A stretch of DNA of 64,000 nucleotides from an uncultured Opitutia bacterium. GTDB taxonomy: Bacteria > Verrucomicrobiota > Verrucomicrobiia > Opitutales > Opitutaceae. The stretch is from positions 100,852 through 164,851 of the forward strand of contig CAITWF010000009.1 of the NCBI GenBank assembly GCA_903896015.1, given 5' to 3'. The notes below the pieces were generated by a model, which saw only the letters and a list, made by a program, of their open reading frames with translations, ran no database searches and had not been told where the DNA came from. Positions within the stretch are counted from its first letter, which is position 1; each line of letters opens with the position of its first letter. Of this stretch, positions 18,764-26,535 are shown piece by piece. The translations under genes were made by a program, and so were the position numbers.

Positions 18764-19018
18764 TTACTTCTTTGCGGCGCCGCGCTTGAACTTCGAGGTG
18801 AACTTCTCGACGCGGCCGGCGGTATCGACCAGGCGCTTCTCGCCGGTGTAGGCGGGATGCGAATCCATGGTCACGTCGCGAGCGACGACGAAGTATTCCT
18901 GACCATCGATCTGCTCCTTGCGGGCGGATTTCATGGTGGACTTCGTAAGGAAACGACGGCCGGTTCCGATATCGAGGAAGCAGACGTTGTTGAGGACGGG
19001 ATGGCCTTCGGCTTTCAT
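18764..19018 (-). CDS. rpmE2: 50S ribosomal protein L31, type B (zinc-independent)
   Basis: An 84-residue L31 of the type B class. It begins MKAEGHPVLNNVCFLDIGTG, carries FLTKSTMKSARKE and ends SHPAYTGEKRLVDTAGRVEKF, which is the conserved L31 C-terminal block. The Cys zinc ligands of type A L31 are missing; only one Cys is left. Type B copies replace the zinc-binding form when zinc is scarce in several bacteria. It follows the L36 gene by 17 bases and shares its transcript, which ends at a clear terminator. Whether a type A copy exists elsewhere cannot be seen. Confidence 0.92.
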   Translation of the reverse strand: MKAEGHPVLNNVCFLDIGTGRRFLTKSTMKSARKEQIDGQEYFVVARDVTMDSHPAYTGEKRLVDTAGRVEKFTSKFKRGAAKK

Positions 19019-19035
19019 CGGGAAAAGAGGTTAAA

Positions 19036-19161
19036 TTAGCCTTGGCGCGCCTTGTAGCGCGGCTCGACTTTGTTAATGACGTAGATCTTGCCCTTGCGAC
19101 GCACGACCTGACAGGCCGGGTGACGCTTCTTGGCCGATTTGATGGAGGAAACGACTTTCAT
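19036..19161 (-). CDS. rpmJ2: 50S ribosomal protein L36, zinc-independent form
   Basis: A 41-residue protein starting [20 protein letters not shown] and ending [12 protein letters not shown], the L36 pattern of the YkgO type. The zinc L36 has four metal ligands (C, C, C, H); here only one Cys (17) remains, so it should not bind zinc. It is the first gene of a pair with the type B L31, the same pairing as ykgO-ykgM in E. coli. I choose the start at 19161 because it gives the family N-terminus. A 23-base inverted repeat lies directly upstream. Confidence 0.9.
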   Translation of the reverse strand: MKVVSSIKSAKKRHPACQVVRRKGKIYVINKVEPRYKARQG

Positions 19162-19174
19162 AAAACGGGTGAAA

Positions 19175-19200
19175 ACAGAGCGCGCGCTCGGCTCTGTCAA
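19175..19200 (-). promoter_or_regulatory. 23-base inverted repeat before the L36-L31 pair, operator or terminator
   Basis: ACAGAGC and GCTCTGT (19175-19181, 19191-19197) form perfect 7-base arms around 9 bases. On the minus strand, TTGACA (19195-19200) is followed 17 bases later by TGTTTT (19172-19177), so the repeat would overlap a promoter, the arrangement expected for a repressor site. The alternative is equally good: the hairpin is followed by TTTT and would terminate the upstream YqgE gene. Confidence 0.5.
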
Positions 19201-19247
19201 CTGAAATGTCCCACCAACGCCGCTCCTACTTCTCAATCTGCCTCAAC

Positions 19248-19802
19248 TCAGTTCTGCTCCGGATGCTCCGGCTCGTCGGCGAGCAGCCGCCATTCGGCGC
19301 CTTCGCGGCCGAGGACGGTGCGCCAGAGAGTTTCGTTGGCGTCCTGCTGCAGCAAATCCTCCGGCACATCGGCCACGACCCACGTGCCGTGTTTCATTTC
19401 GTTTTCGAGCTGGCCCGCCGACCAGCCGGAGTAGCCGAGAAACGCGCGGAGGTGCGTGCCCTCGTCGGCGAGCAGTTGCATCGCCTTGTCAGGTTCAATG
19501 CCGAAGTGCAGCCGGAAGCCATCAGGCTGCGGTTGCCACGCGGCGAGCAGCAACTGCTCGGTCTGCACCGGGCCGCCTTGGAACAGCGCTACCCCCGCCA
19601 GCGGGCCGAGCGCAAACTCGCCGTTGAGCTCGCCCAAGCGTTTGCCGAGCGGGCGGTTGAGCACGACGCCCATCGCGCCTTCCGCGTTGTGCGCCGACAT
19701 CAGAATGACGCTGCGCCGAAAATTCGGATCGCGCATCGACGGGTGCGCGAGCAACAGCGAACCGGCGAGTGTTTCCTTTGTGTTGGTGCGGCGTTCGCGC
19801 AT
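19248..19802 (-). CDS. YqgE/AlgH family protein
   Basis: A 184-residue protein of the YqgE/AlgH (DUF179) family: LAGSLLLAHPSMRDPNFRRS is the hallmark start and GAMGVVLNRPLGKRL, the conserved Asn-Arg-Pro segment, and FLGYSGWSAGQLENEM follow. The family is widespread in Gram-negatives, with AlgH linked to alginate control in Pseudomonas but no defined reaction. I take the Met at 19802; an in-frame Met three codons upstream (19811) is equally possible. It is upstream of the L36-L31 pair on the same strand, 86 bases from it. Confidence 0.9.
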   Translation of the reverse strand: MRERRTNTKETLAGSLLLAHPSMRDPNFRRSVILMSAHNAEGAMGVVLNRPLGKRLGELNGEFALGPLAGVALFQGGPVQTEQLLLAAWQPQPDGFRLHFGIEPDKAMQLLADEGTHLRAFLGYSGWSAGQLENEMKHGTWVVADVPEDLLQQDANETLWRTVLGREGAEWRLLADEPEHPEQN

Positions 19803-19842
19803 GAGAAACAAATAGCAATAACGTCGCCGGAAGCCAGCGCGC

Positions 19843-20316
19843 TCAGAGCTTCAACACCTGCACTCCCGCCTCCGCAAGCAGCGGCGCGACGAGCGGGTCG
19901 TTGTGGTAGTCGGCGCGGTAGCGCACTTCGGCGATGCCGGCGGCGGCGAGAATCTTCGCGCAGTTGATGCACGGATAATGCGTCACGTAGGCCACGCAGC
20001 CCTCGACCGAGCTGCCGCGGCGCGCGGCATCAGCCACGGCGTTTTGCTCGGCGTGCACCGTCGCCTGCTCGTGACCATCGCGCTGACGCGACACGTGCGG
20101 CGTGCCCGGCAGGTAGCCGTTGTAGCCCGCGGCGACGAGGCGGTTCTTCCGCGCTCCGCCCGTCACGATCACGCAGCCGACGTGCAGCCGCTCGCAGTTC
20201 GAACGCGTCGACATGAGCACGGCGGTCGCCATGAAATACTCGTCCCACGACGGACGGTGCGGGAATTTTTTCGCGGCCTGCGCGATCAGATCGACGGGTG
20301 AAACGGTTTTCGGCAT
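19843..20316 (-). CDS. dCMP deaminase (ComEB-like)
   Basis: A 157-residue zinc deaminase. The HxE signature appears as TVHAEQNAV and the second ligand pair as YPCINCAK, with PSWDEYFMATAVLMSTRS as the family N-terminus. dCMP deaminase makes dUMP for thymidylate synthesis; ComEB-type proteins in Bacillus sit in a competence locus but are the same enzyme. The start at 20316 is chosen for the family N-terminus; the frame is open to 20361. It is divergent from the methyltransferase gene, with 60 bases between starts. Confidence 0.88.
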   Translation of the reverse strand: MPKTVSPVDLIAQAAKKFPHRPSWDEYFMATAVLMSTRSNCERLHVGCVIVTGGARKNRLVAAGYNGYLPGTPHVSRQRDGHEQATVHAEQNAVADAARRGSSVEGCVAYVTHYPCINCAKILAAAGIAEVRYRADYHNDPLVAPLLAEAGVQVLKL

Positions 20317-20376
20317 AACAAATCTGCGCGCGACTCTGGACAGCGCCACCGTCGCGGGCAACCTTCGTCTCGCTTG

Positions 20377-21039
20377 ATGACCCGCAACCTCACTCCCGAG
20401 CTGCTCGACTCACTGCCGGCCGACGATCCCGCCGCCCTCCATAGCCGCCGAGATCTGCGCTGGATCAATGCGGCGATGGGCAACCACCGCTGGTTCGCGC
20501 GCACCCTGCCGCGGCTGCTTCGGCAAGGCGAACGCGCCCTCGAACTGGGCGCGGGCACCGGTGAACTCGTCGCCAAACTCAACGCCCGCGGCGTTGCGAT
20601 CGACGGCCTCGATCGCGCGCCCGCACCGCTTCCCTGGCCGGCCACCCGCGCGTGGCATCAGCACGATCTGCGCACCTTCACCGGCTTCGCTCGCTACGAC
20701 GCGGTGATCGGAAACCTCATCTTTCATCATCTCGATGATGGCGAGCTTGCCCAGTTTGGAGCGCGCCTGTCGCGCGCCGTGCGCGTGATCGTCGCGAGCG
20801 AGCCCACGCGCAGCCCGCGCTCGCAGCGACTAATCGCCTTCGCTGGGCGCGCGCTGGGGGCAAGCCATGTAACCCTGCATGACGCGCACGTTAGCATCGC
20901 CGCCGGCTTTCGTGGCGAGGAACTCCCGCGGCATCTCGGCCTCGACCCTGCGGTCTGGTCAATCGAGTGCAGCGAAACTTTCCTCGGCGCCTACCGCCTG
21001 ATCGCGGTGCGCCGCGGCCCGGCGGTTGCACTTTCTTGA
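20377..21039 (+). CDS. class I SAM-dependent methyltransferase, paired with a type III PKS
   Basis: A 220-residue methyltransferase. Motif I is ALELGAGTGELVAKL (about 54-68), the acidic strand follows at GVAIDGLDRAP, and post-motif I has DAVIGNLIFHHL. The N-terminal LLDSLPADDPAALHSRRDL is a feature I recall from methyltransferases beside type III polyketide synthases. Its stop overlaps the next start by one base (TGATG), so they are translationally coupled. The likely role is to methylate the product of the adjacent synthase; this is inference from context. The ATG at 20377 is preceded by an in-frame TTG. Confidence 0.85.
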   Translation: MTRNLTPELLDSLPADDPAALHSRRDLRWINAAMGNHRWFARTLPRLLRQGERALELGAGTGELVAKLNARGVAIDGLDRAPAPLPWPATRAWHQHDLRTFTGFARYDAVIGNLIFHHLDDGELAQFGARLSRAVRVIVASEPTRSPRSQRLIAFAGRALGASHVTLHDAHVSIAAGFRGEELPRHLGLDPAVWSIECSETFLGAYRLIAVRRGPAVALS

Positions 21040-22070
21040 TGCATCTCCACGCTCTCGCCACCGCCGTCCCAGCCATGCGATTCGCCCAGTCGGATTGCTG
21101 GGAAATTCTCCAACGGTCCCCGGCCCGGGCCCGGCTCTCGAAGCGCTCGCGTCTTATCCTTCACAGCATCCTCACCCACGATCACGGCATCGCGACGCGC
21201 CATTTCGCCATGCCGGACATCGAGCGCGTCTTTGATCGCACGTCGGACGAACTCAACGCCACCTTCCGCACCGAAGGGCCCGCGCTCGCCGGCCGCGCTC
21301 TCGCGCTCGCCCTCGATCGCGCAAATCTCCGCGCGGCCGATCTCGACGCGCTCATCATCTGCACTTGCACGGGCTATCTTTGCCCCGGACTGACGAGCTA
21401 CGTCGCGGAGCAACTTGGCGTGCGCACCGATGCGTTTCTCCAGGATCTAGTCGGACTCGGCTGCGGTGCAGCGATTCCCGCACTCCGCGCCGCGAGCCAC
21501 GTGCTCGCCGCCAATCCCGCCGCTACGGTCGCGTGTATCGCCGTCGAAGTCTGCTCGGCCGCGTTTTACCTCGACGACGACCCCGGCGTGTTGATCAGCG
21601 CGTGCCTGTTTGGCGACGGCGCAGCCGCCACGATTTGGCGGGCCACACCGGGCCCGAGCGGATTGCGCGCATTTGATTTCAACACGCTCCACCTCCCTGC
21701 CGATCGGGACAAACTCCGCTTCGAACAGCGTGACGGAAAACTCCGCAATCTCCTCGATCCCTCGGTGCCGTCGCTCGCCGCCAGTGCCGCGGAAAAGCTC
21801 TGGTCCGCCCGCGGCCCGCGCCCAATCGCCCGCGTGGTCACGCACACTGGCGGACGCGATGTGCTCAACGCCCTCGCGCCCGTCGTCGCGCCGCACACCC
21901 TCGACGCCAGCGCCCGCGTGCTCCGGACGCACGGCAACATGAGCAGTCCGTCCGTGTTGTTTGCGCTCGAAGTGACGCTCAGCGAGACCGCACCGTCCGC
22001 CGCCGGCGATTTTTGGCTCGTGAGTTTCGGCGCAGGCTTTAGCGCACATAGCTGCAGGCTCGGCCTGTAG
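21039..22070 (+). CDS. type III polyketide synthase (chalcone/stilbene-synthase-like)
   Basis: A 343-residue thiolase-fold enzyme with the complete triad: Cys142 in DLVGLGCGAAIPALR, His269 in VVTHTGGRDVL, Asn300 in THGNMSSPSVLFAL. GFG-like active-site loop and the C-terminal FGAGFSAHS block match the family. Bacterial relatives extend a fatty acyl or other starter with malonyl-CoA to give alkylresorcinols or alkylpyrones, used as membrane lipids or electron carriers. It is preceded, with overlapping stop/start, by a methyltransferase. The starter and product are not predictable here. Nif3 follows 3 bases later, perhaps in the same transcript. Confidence 0.88.
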   Translation: MHLHALATAVPAMRFAQSDCWEILQRSPARARLSKRSRLILHSILTHDHGIATRHFAMPDIERVFDRTSDELNATFRTEGPALAGRALALALDRANLRAADLDALIICTCTGYLCPGLTSYVAEQLGVRTDAFLQDLVGLGCGAAIPALRAASHVLAANPAATVACIAVEVCSAAFYLDDDPGVLISACLFGDGAAATIWRATPGPSGLRAFDFNTLHLPADRDKLRFEQRDGKLRNLLDPSVPSLAASAAEKLWSARGPRPIARVVTHTGGRDVLNALAPVVAPHTLDASARVLRTHGNMSSPSVLFALEVTLSETAPSAAGDFWLVSFGAGFSAHSCRLGL

Positions 22071-22073
22071 CCT

Positions 22074-22826
22074 ATGCCCACGCTTTCCGAACTCGTCACG
22101 TATTGCGACACCCGCACACGCCGCAGCGCGTTCAAGGATGCGCCCGGTGCCTTGAACGGCCTACAACTCGCCAACGACGGCCGCGTCACCAAAATCGGCG
22201 CTGCCGTCGACGCGGGGGTCGTGCCGTTTAAAAGGGCCGTCGCCGCCGGAATTGATTTTCTGATCGTGCACCACGGGATGTATTGGGACATGCCGCGCCC
22301 GCTCACCGGCCCGGCCTACGAGCGCGTCGCGACACTCGTCCTCGGCAACTGCGCGCTCTACTCGAACCACCTGCCCCTCGACGGCCACCCTGCGATCGGC
22401 AACAATGCGCTGCTCGCGAAGCAACTCAGCCTCAAACCCTCGCGACCGTTTCTCGTCCGCGACGGCGAAGCGATCGGCTGCATCGCGAAGGCGAAACTCC
22501 CCCGCGCTGCGCTCCGCAAAAAACTCGAGTCCCTTTACCCACGCGTGATCGCGATCGAATGCGGCTCGGCCGCGCCGCGCGAAATCGCCTTTTGCAGCGG
22601 CAGTGGCTACAGCGCCGTGCCAGAGCTGCTCAACGCGGGAGTCGATACACTGGTTACCGGCGAGTTGCGCGAGGACTGCTTCAACCGCGCACAGGAGGAG
22701 AAGCTCAACCTCTACCTCTGCGGCCACTACGCGACGGAAGTACACGGCGTGCAGGCGCTCGCCGCCGAGCTCGCAAAAAAATTCAAGCTGCCCTGGGAAT
22801 TCATCGCCACGGAAAATCCCTTTTGA
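22074..22826 (+). CDS. Nif3-like dinuclear metal protein
   Basis: A 250-residue protein of the NIF3/YbgI family. Metal ligands appear in LIVHHGMYWD, YSNHLPLDGHPAIGNN and CGHYATEVHGVQAL, together with the SGSGYSAVPELLNAGVDTLV segment. The family forms hexameric toroids with two metal ions per subunit; biochemistry is still unsettled (GTP cyclohydrolase-type activity has been claimed for some). Length is normal for the two-lobe version without the insert domain. The gene lies 3 bases after the polyketide synthase, which may only reflect transcription. Confidence 0.9.
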   Translation: MPTLSELVTYCDTRTRRSAFKDAPGALNGLQLANDGRVTKIGAAVDAGVVPFKRAVAAGIDFLIVHHGMYWDMPRPLTGPAYERVATLVLGNCALYSNHLPLDGHPAIGNNALLAKQLSLKPSRPFLVRDGEAIGCIAKAKLPRAALRKKLESLYPRVIAIECGSAAPREIAFCSGSGYSAVPELLNAGVDTLVTGELREDCFNRAQEEKLNLYLCGHYATEVHGVQALAAELAKKFKLPWEFIATENPF

Positions 22827-22905
22827 ATTCCCAAGACGTGAAGTCCCGGATCGGTTTGAGTTTTCGCTTTCGTGGTTTCGTAGCTTCTGAATTAATACCA
22901 CCTCG

Positions 22906-23334
22906 ATGAAAAAGATCGCCATTCTCAACGGCCCCAACCTCGATCGTCTCGGCAAGCGCGAGCCGGAGATCTACGGGCGCGCCACGCTGGTCGACCTTGA
23001 AGCGGCGCTAAGCAAGGAATTCGCCGAGACCGCGTCGCTTGAGTTTTTCCAGTCCAATCACGAAGGCGCGCTAATCGACAAGATCGCCTCGCTTGCCGAC
23101 CGCAAGTTCGACGGGCTGGTGATCAATGGCGGGGCCTTCACCCACACGAGCGTCGCGCTGCGCGATGCGCTGCTGGGGGCGCATTTGCCGACGGTCGAGG
23201 TGCATATTTCAAACATCTACAAGCGTGAGTCATTTCGCCACGAGTCGCTGACGGCCCCGGCGTGCGTCGCCGTCATCACCGGCCTCGGACTAGAGGGCTA
23301 CCACGCCGCCGTGCGTTTTCTCCTCAAGGGCTGA
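22906..23334 (+). CDS. aroQ: 3-dehydroquinate dehydratase, type II
   Basis: A 142-residue shikimate-pathway enzyme that dehydrates 3-dehydroquinate to 3-dehydroshikimate. All type II signatures are present: LNGPNLDRLGKREPEIYG with the flexible loop Arg and Tyr, FQSNHEGALIDKI, NGGAFTHTSVALRDAL and VEVHISNIYKRESFRHES. Length is typical. It starts 80 bases after nif3 and ends 4 bases before the NusG-like gene, so those two are likely in one transcript. Confidence 0.95.
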   Translation: MKKIAILNGPNLDRLGKREPEIYGRATLVDLEAALSKEFAETASLEFFQSNHEGALIDKIASLADRKFDGLVINGGAFTHTSVALRDALLGAHLPTVEVHISNIYKRESFRHESLTAPACVAVITGLGLEGYHAAVRFLLKG

Positions 23335-23338
23335 GCGG

Positions 23339-23830
23339 ATGAGCGATCATTACTGGCTGGTCTGTCACACCAAGCCGCGGTGCGAAAAAAAATTCGCCGC
23401 GCTCATGGCGGCGGAAAAGTTCGAGCATTACCTTGCGCTGGTCGAGAGCGTGCGACGCTACGCCCAACAGACGAAGCGTTTTACCAAGCCGCTGTTTCCC
23501 GGCTACGTGTTCGCCAACGTCCCCACTGAAAAGAAAGCGCGCATCTACCAGCAGGATTTGCTCGCCCGCGCGATCATCGTCGAAGACGAGGCAAAATTCC
23601 TCCGCCAGCTCGCCGACGTAAAGGCGATCGTCGCGTCCGGCCTTGAGTTGAGTGTCATGCCTTTGCTAACGAAGGGCCGGCGCGTGAAAATCCTCGGCGG
23701 CCCGCTGCATGGCCTCGAAGGGTTCGTCGACGATCCGACAAACCCTCATGGCATCGTGCTTTCGGTCGATGTCCTCCGGCAAGGACTGCACGTGAAAATG
23801 CCGGCGGAACAACTCCAAGCCCTGCCCTGA
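23339..23830 (+). CDS. NusG-family transcription elongation factor (paralogue)
   Basis: A 163-residue NusG N-terminal domain plus KOW protein: WLVCHTKPRCEKKFAALMA at the N-terminus, FPGYVFANV in the NGN domain and KGRRVKILGGPLHGLEGFV as the KOW motif. It is shorter and in a different context (next to aroQ) from the housekeeping nusG, which normally sits with rplK and secE. Specialised NusG paralogues such as RfaH or LoaP act at particular operons. I infer a paralogue because no ribosomal operon is here, but cannot rule out that this is the only NusG. Confidence 0.85.
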   Translation: MSDHYWLVCHTKPRCEKKFAALMAAEKFEHYLALVESVRRYAQQTKRFTKPLFPGYVFANVPTEKKARIYQQDLLARAIIVEDEAKFLRQLADVKAIVASGLELSVMPLLTKGRRVKILGGPLHGLEGFVDDPTNPHGIVLSVDVLRQGLHVKMPAEQLQALP

Positions 23831-23840
23831 CCAAACTGGT

Positions 23841-24767
23841 GTGAGGCCAAGACATTTCACCACCCTCATTTTTCGTGCGTGTGCAGGCGCACTGGCGTTT
23901 GCGTGCCTTGGCTCCGCGCTGCGTGCCGCCGAGCCGGCTCCGACGACGCTGCCCGCGGTCACGGCAACGGCGACGTCATCCGGCTGGAATTTGCCCGACT
24001 TCATCGATCGGCTCCCCGACTTTCTCGCGGATCGACTGCCAGGCTTTGAGCCCGCCGGGGCGCTCCGCATCTACGTGCGCCCGCACTTCGGCGACTTCGT
24101 TCACCGCGACTATGTCCGCGTGCCGGTCGGCATCCGTGATAAAATCAGCGAGAACGTCGAGTTTAACGCCGAACTCGAAAGCTACTTCACCGACGGACTG
24201 CATGACAGCGCGGGTTACGGCCTCTCCAACTTCAAGGTCGGCGTAAAACGCGAGCGTGTGCTCCCAAGCTTTGGCGATAGTGGCATCAGCGTTGGCCTCA
24301 ACTTTCAAACCCCGCTCAGCCGACCGCCGATCGATCTCACGGACGGCTTCCGCCATTTTCAGCCGTACGCCGCACTGACACACCCGCTTGTTCCGGCGTG
24401 GCGCGTCCTCGGTTATGCGGGCCTCGGCGCCGACCTGCTTGAACACACGGCGATGCCCCCTCATTTCGGCCGGAATCAACTCCACTCCGATTCGCTCACT
24501 TTCGGCGCGGGCGTGGCCAGGGAGTGGACGCGCTTTCATGGATCGCTGACCGCGACCGTCACAACGTCGAGCCTGATCACCAACGAACACCAGCAGGTCT
24601 ACGCGCTTCGGCCCGAGATCGTCGTGCCTTGGAAATCTCGCACGGGCTCCAAGACCCAAGTGTTGTTCACCCTCGGCGGTCGCGCCATCCACGGCCCCGA
24701 CGGCAACGAATTTGGCGTGAGCGGCAGCGTCCGCGTCGAGTTTCAGGTCAAGCCCGGCGCGAAATAA
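23841..24767 (+). CDS. exported beta-barrel-like protein of unknown function
   Basis: A 308-residue protein starting with GTG at 23841; the start is set by a signal peptide (residues about 8-28, with ALRAAEP near cleavage). The mature part alternates short hydrophobic and polar strands (YRDY, FQPYAALTHPLVP, GYAGLGADLL, VLFTLGGRAI), consistent with an outer-membrane barrel or a membrane-facing beta protein. There is no enzyme motif. It follows the NusG-like gene by 10 bases. The barrel reading is inference from strand pattern only. Confidence 0.6.
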   Translation: MRPRHFTTLIFRACAGALAFACLGSALRAAEPAPTTLPAVTATATSSGWNLPDFIDRLPDFLADRLPGFEPAGALRIYVRPHFGDFVHRDYVRVPVGIRDKISENVEFNAELESYFTDGLHDSAGYGLSNFKVGVKRERVLPSFGDSGISVGLNFQTPLSRPPIDLTDGFRHFQPYAALTHPLVPAWRVLGYAGLGADLLEHTAMPPHFGRNQLHSDSLTFGAGVAREWTRFHGSLTATVTTSSLITNEHQQVYALRPEIVVPWKSRTGSKTQVLFTLGGRAIHGPDGNEFGVSGSVRVEFQVKPGAK

Positions 24768-24774
24768 TTTTCGC

Positions 24775-25299
24775 TCACCGCAGCGACCACAGCCAGACCG
24801 CCCCGTGCAGCGTCGCGCACGTCGCAACTGCCGCCGCGAGATCGTCGATCACCACGCCCCAGCCGCCCGGCAGCGCCTGCAATCGTGAAATTCCCAGGGG
24901 CTTCGCGATGTCAAAAAAGCGAAACACGGCGAACCCCGCCAGCAACACGGCCCACGCCGGAGCGATCGCCAGCAACCGCGAGGCCCCGAGAAAACACACC
25001 GGCATCGCCATGAACTCATCAAGATTCACCTCGCCCGGATCGGTTTTGCCGAGGCGGATTTCCGCTTCGCCGCATACCGCCACGGAAAAATAATTACTCG
25101 CGAGAATCAGCGCGACTGAGCAGCCCGGCCCGAGTTGCGGCCACCAAAACGCCCCCACGACCCACGCCAGCCCTGCCGCCGATCCCCAGGTGCCGGGCGC
25201 GGGCAAATTTCCCAGCGGCTCCAGCCGTGCGATCGCCAGCACGAGCCACGTCGGCCAGCGACGCGTCCAGAGAGGTTGCTGCCAACCGCGCACGTTCAC
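24775..25299 (-). CDS. pgpA: phosphatidylglycerophosphatase A
   Basis: A 174-residue membrane protein of the PgpA family that removes phosphate from phosphatidylglycerophosphate to give phosphatidylglycerol. The family landmarks are the GNLPAPGTWGSAAGL block near the N-terminus and FRFFDIAKPLGI, with an acidic cluster (DPGEVNLDEF) that binds metal. Several hydrophobic segments place it in the inner membrane. Its start overlaps the pgsA stop by 4 bases, giving consecutive steps of one pathway in a translationally coupled pair. Confidence 0.9.
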   Translation of the reverse strand: MNVRGWQQPLWTRRWPTWLVLAIARLEPLGNLPAPGTWGSAAGLAWVVGAFWWPQLGPGCSVALILASNYFSVAVCGEAEIRLGKTDPGEVNLDEFMAMPVCFLGASRLLAIAPAWAVLLAGFAVFRFFDIAKPLGISRLQALPGGWGVVIDDLAAAVATCATLHGAVWLWSLR

Positions 25300-25898
25300 T
25301 TGGCGAACAAGACGCCGCCGTGCCGCCGAAAATACGCGATCCCCGAGGTGATCGTGAGGATCGCGGACAGCACGTAGAGAGAAATTCCGAGCAGCCGCAC
25401 CGCCGTGAGCAGTCCGCGATCATCGCCACCGAATTTCTCCGCGTGATCGAGCGCCAGCATCCGCGCTCCCATCAGCCAACCAATCGCGTTGAGCTGGACG
25501 AAGGTTTTGACCTTGCCGCCCATGTCTGCCGGGACTTCCTCGCCTTTTACCGCGACCGCCATCCGCAAACCCGAAATCGCAAACTCGCGGCAAAGGATGC
25601 AGAGCAGCAGCATCGTCGCGATCACGTCGTGGCCCAGAAAATTCACCGGATCGGAGACGAGCGCGATCATCATCCCGATGACCAGCACCTTGTCGATTAC
25701 CGCGTCCATGAAACGCCCGAATGCCGAGACGGCCTTCCAGCGGCGCGCGAGTTCCCCGTCGAGCCAGTCGGTCAGCGCCGCCACGATAAACAACCAAAAG
25801 GCGGTCGTCGCCGCCCAGGGCAACTCGACCATCATCAGCGCCACGATGAAAAACATCAGGGGCACACGGGAGATCGTGAGGATGTTCGGGAGATTCAT
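25296..25898 (-). CDS. pgsA: CDP-diacylglycerol-glycerol-3-phosphate phosphatidyltransferase
   Basis: A 200-residue integral membrane enzyme that makes phosphatidylglycerophosphate. The CDP-alcohol phosphatidyltransferase motif D-G-x2-A-R-x8-G-x3-D-x3-D is complete: DGELAR, then FGRFMDAVIDK. The N-terminus MNLPNILTISRVPL is typical, so the start is at 25898 although the frame is open to 25964. It is the first gene of a pair with pgpA, whose start overlaps its end. It is divergent from coaD. Confidence 0.94.
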   Translation of the reverse strand: MNLPNILTISRVPLMFFIVALMMVELPWAATTAFWLFIVAALTDWLDGELARRWKAVSAFGRFMDAVIDKVLVIGMMIALVSDPVNFLGHDVIATMLLLCILCREFAISGLRMAVAVKGEEVPADMGGKVKTFVQLNAIGWLMGARMLALDHAEKFGGDDRGLLTAVRLLGISLYVLSAILTITSGIAYFRRHGGVLFAK

Positions 25899-26037
25899 CG
25901 GCGCGAAAGACGCGAGCAAACACACTCGGGTTGCGCGTTGGCAAGCGTTCAGAAAGACCTGCACTGCTCTTCCGGCCGATGAAGGCTCGACTTAGTCCCC
26001 GGTCTTTCGTCTCTGGTTGGCGTCTCCCCTGCCCGCC

Positions 26038-26517
26038 ATGCGCCACTGCATCTATCCCGGCACCTTCGATCCGATCACCTACGGCCACCTCGATGTGCTC
26101 GCGCGGGCGACCAAGCTCTTCGACACGGTCACCGTCGCGATCGCACTCGACACCACCAAGGCGCCGCTCTTCTCCGCCGACGAGCGCGCCGCGATGATCG
26201 GGGCGAATCTGAAAAAGCTGCCCAGCGTTCGCGTCGTCACCTTCAGCGGCCTGCTCGTTAATTTCGCCACTCAGCAAAAGGCCGCCGCGATCATCCGCGG
26301 GCTGCGCGCGTTTTCCGACTTCGAGTTCGAATTCAACATGGCGCTGATGAACCGCCACCTCGACGACCGGGTCGAAACGATCTTCCTGATGCCGAACGAG
26401 CAGTTCAGCTACACGAGTTCCACGCTCGTGAAACAGATCGCGAAGCTGGGCGGCGACGTCCGGAAATTTGTGCCGGCTAACGTCGCCGCCGCGCTAAGAA
26501 AAAAATTCAAGGCGTGA
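26038..26517 (+). CDS. coaD: phosphopantetheine adenylyltransferase
   Basis: A 159-residue nucleotidyltransferase, the penultimate step of coenzyme A biosynthesis. The (H/T)xGH motif is in YPGTFDPITYGHLDVL, and FIEx-like residues in IRGLRAFSDFEFEFNMALMN and the YTSSTLVKQIAKLGGDV end are diagnostic. The ATG at 26038 is the family start; the frame is open upstream to 26017. It is divergent from pgsA and ends 18 bases before the convergent S10-type peptidase stop. Confidence 0.95.
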   Translation: MRHCIYPGTFDPITYGHLDVLARATKLFDTVTVAIALDTTKAPLFSADERAAMIGANLKKLPSVRVVTFSGLLVNFATQQKAAAIIRGLRAFSDFEFEFNMALMNRHLDDRVETIFLMPNEQFSYTSSTLVKQIAKLGGDVRKFVPANVAAALRKKFKA

Positions 26518-26535
26518 GTTGCAGCCTTCGGACGC

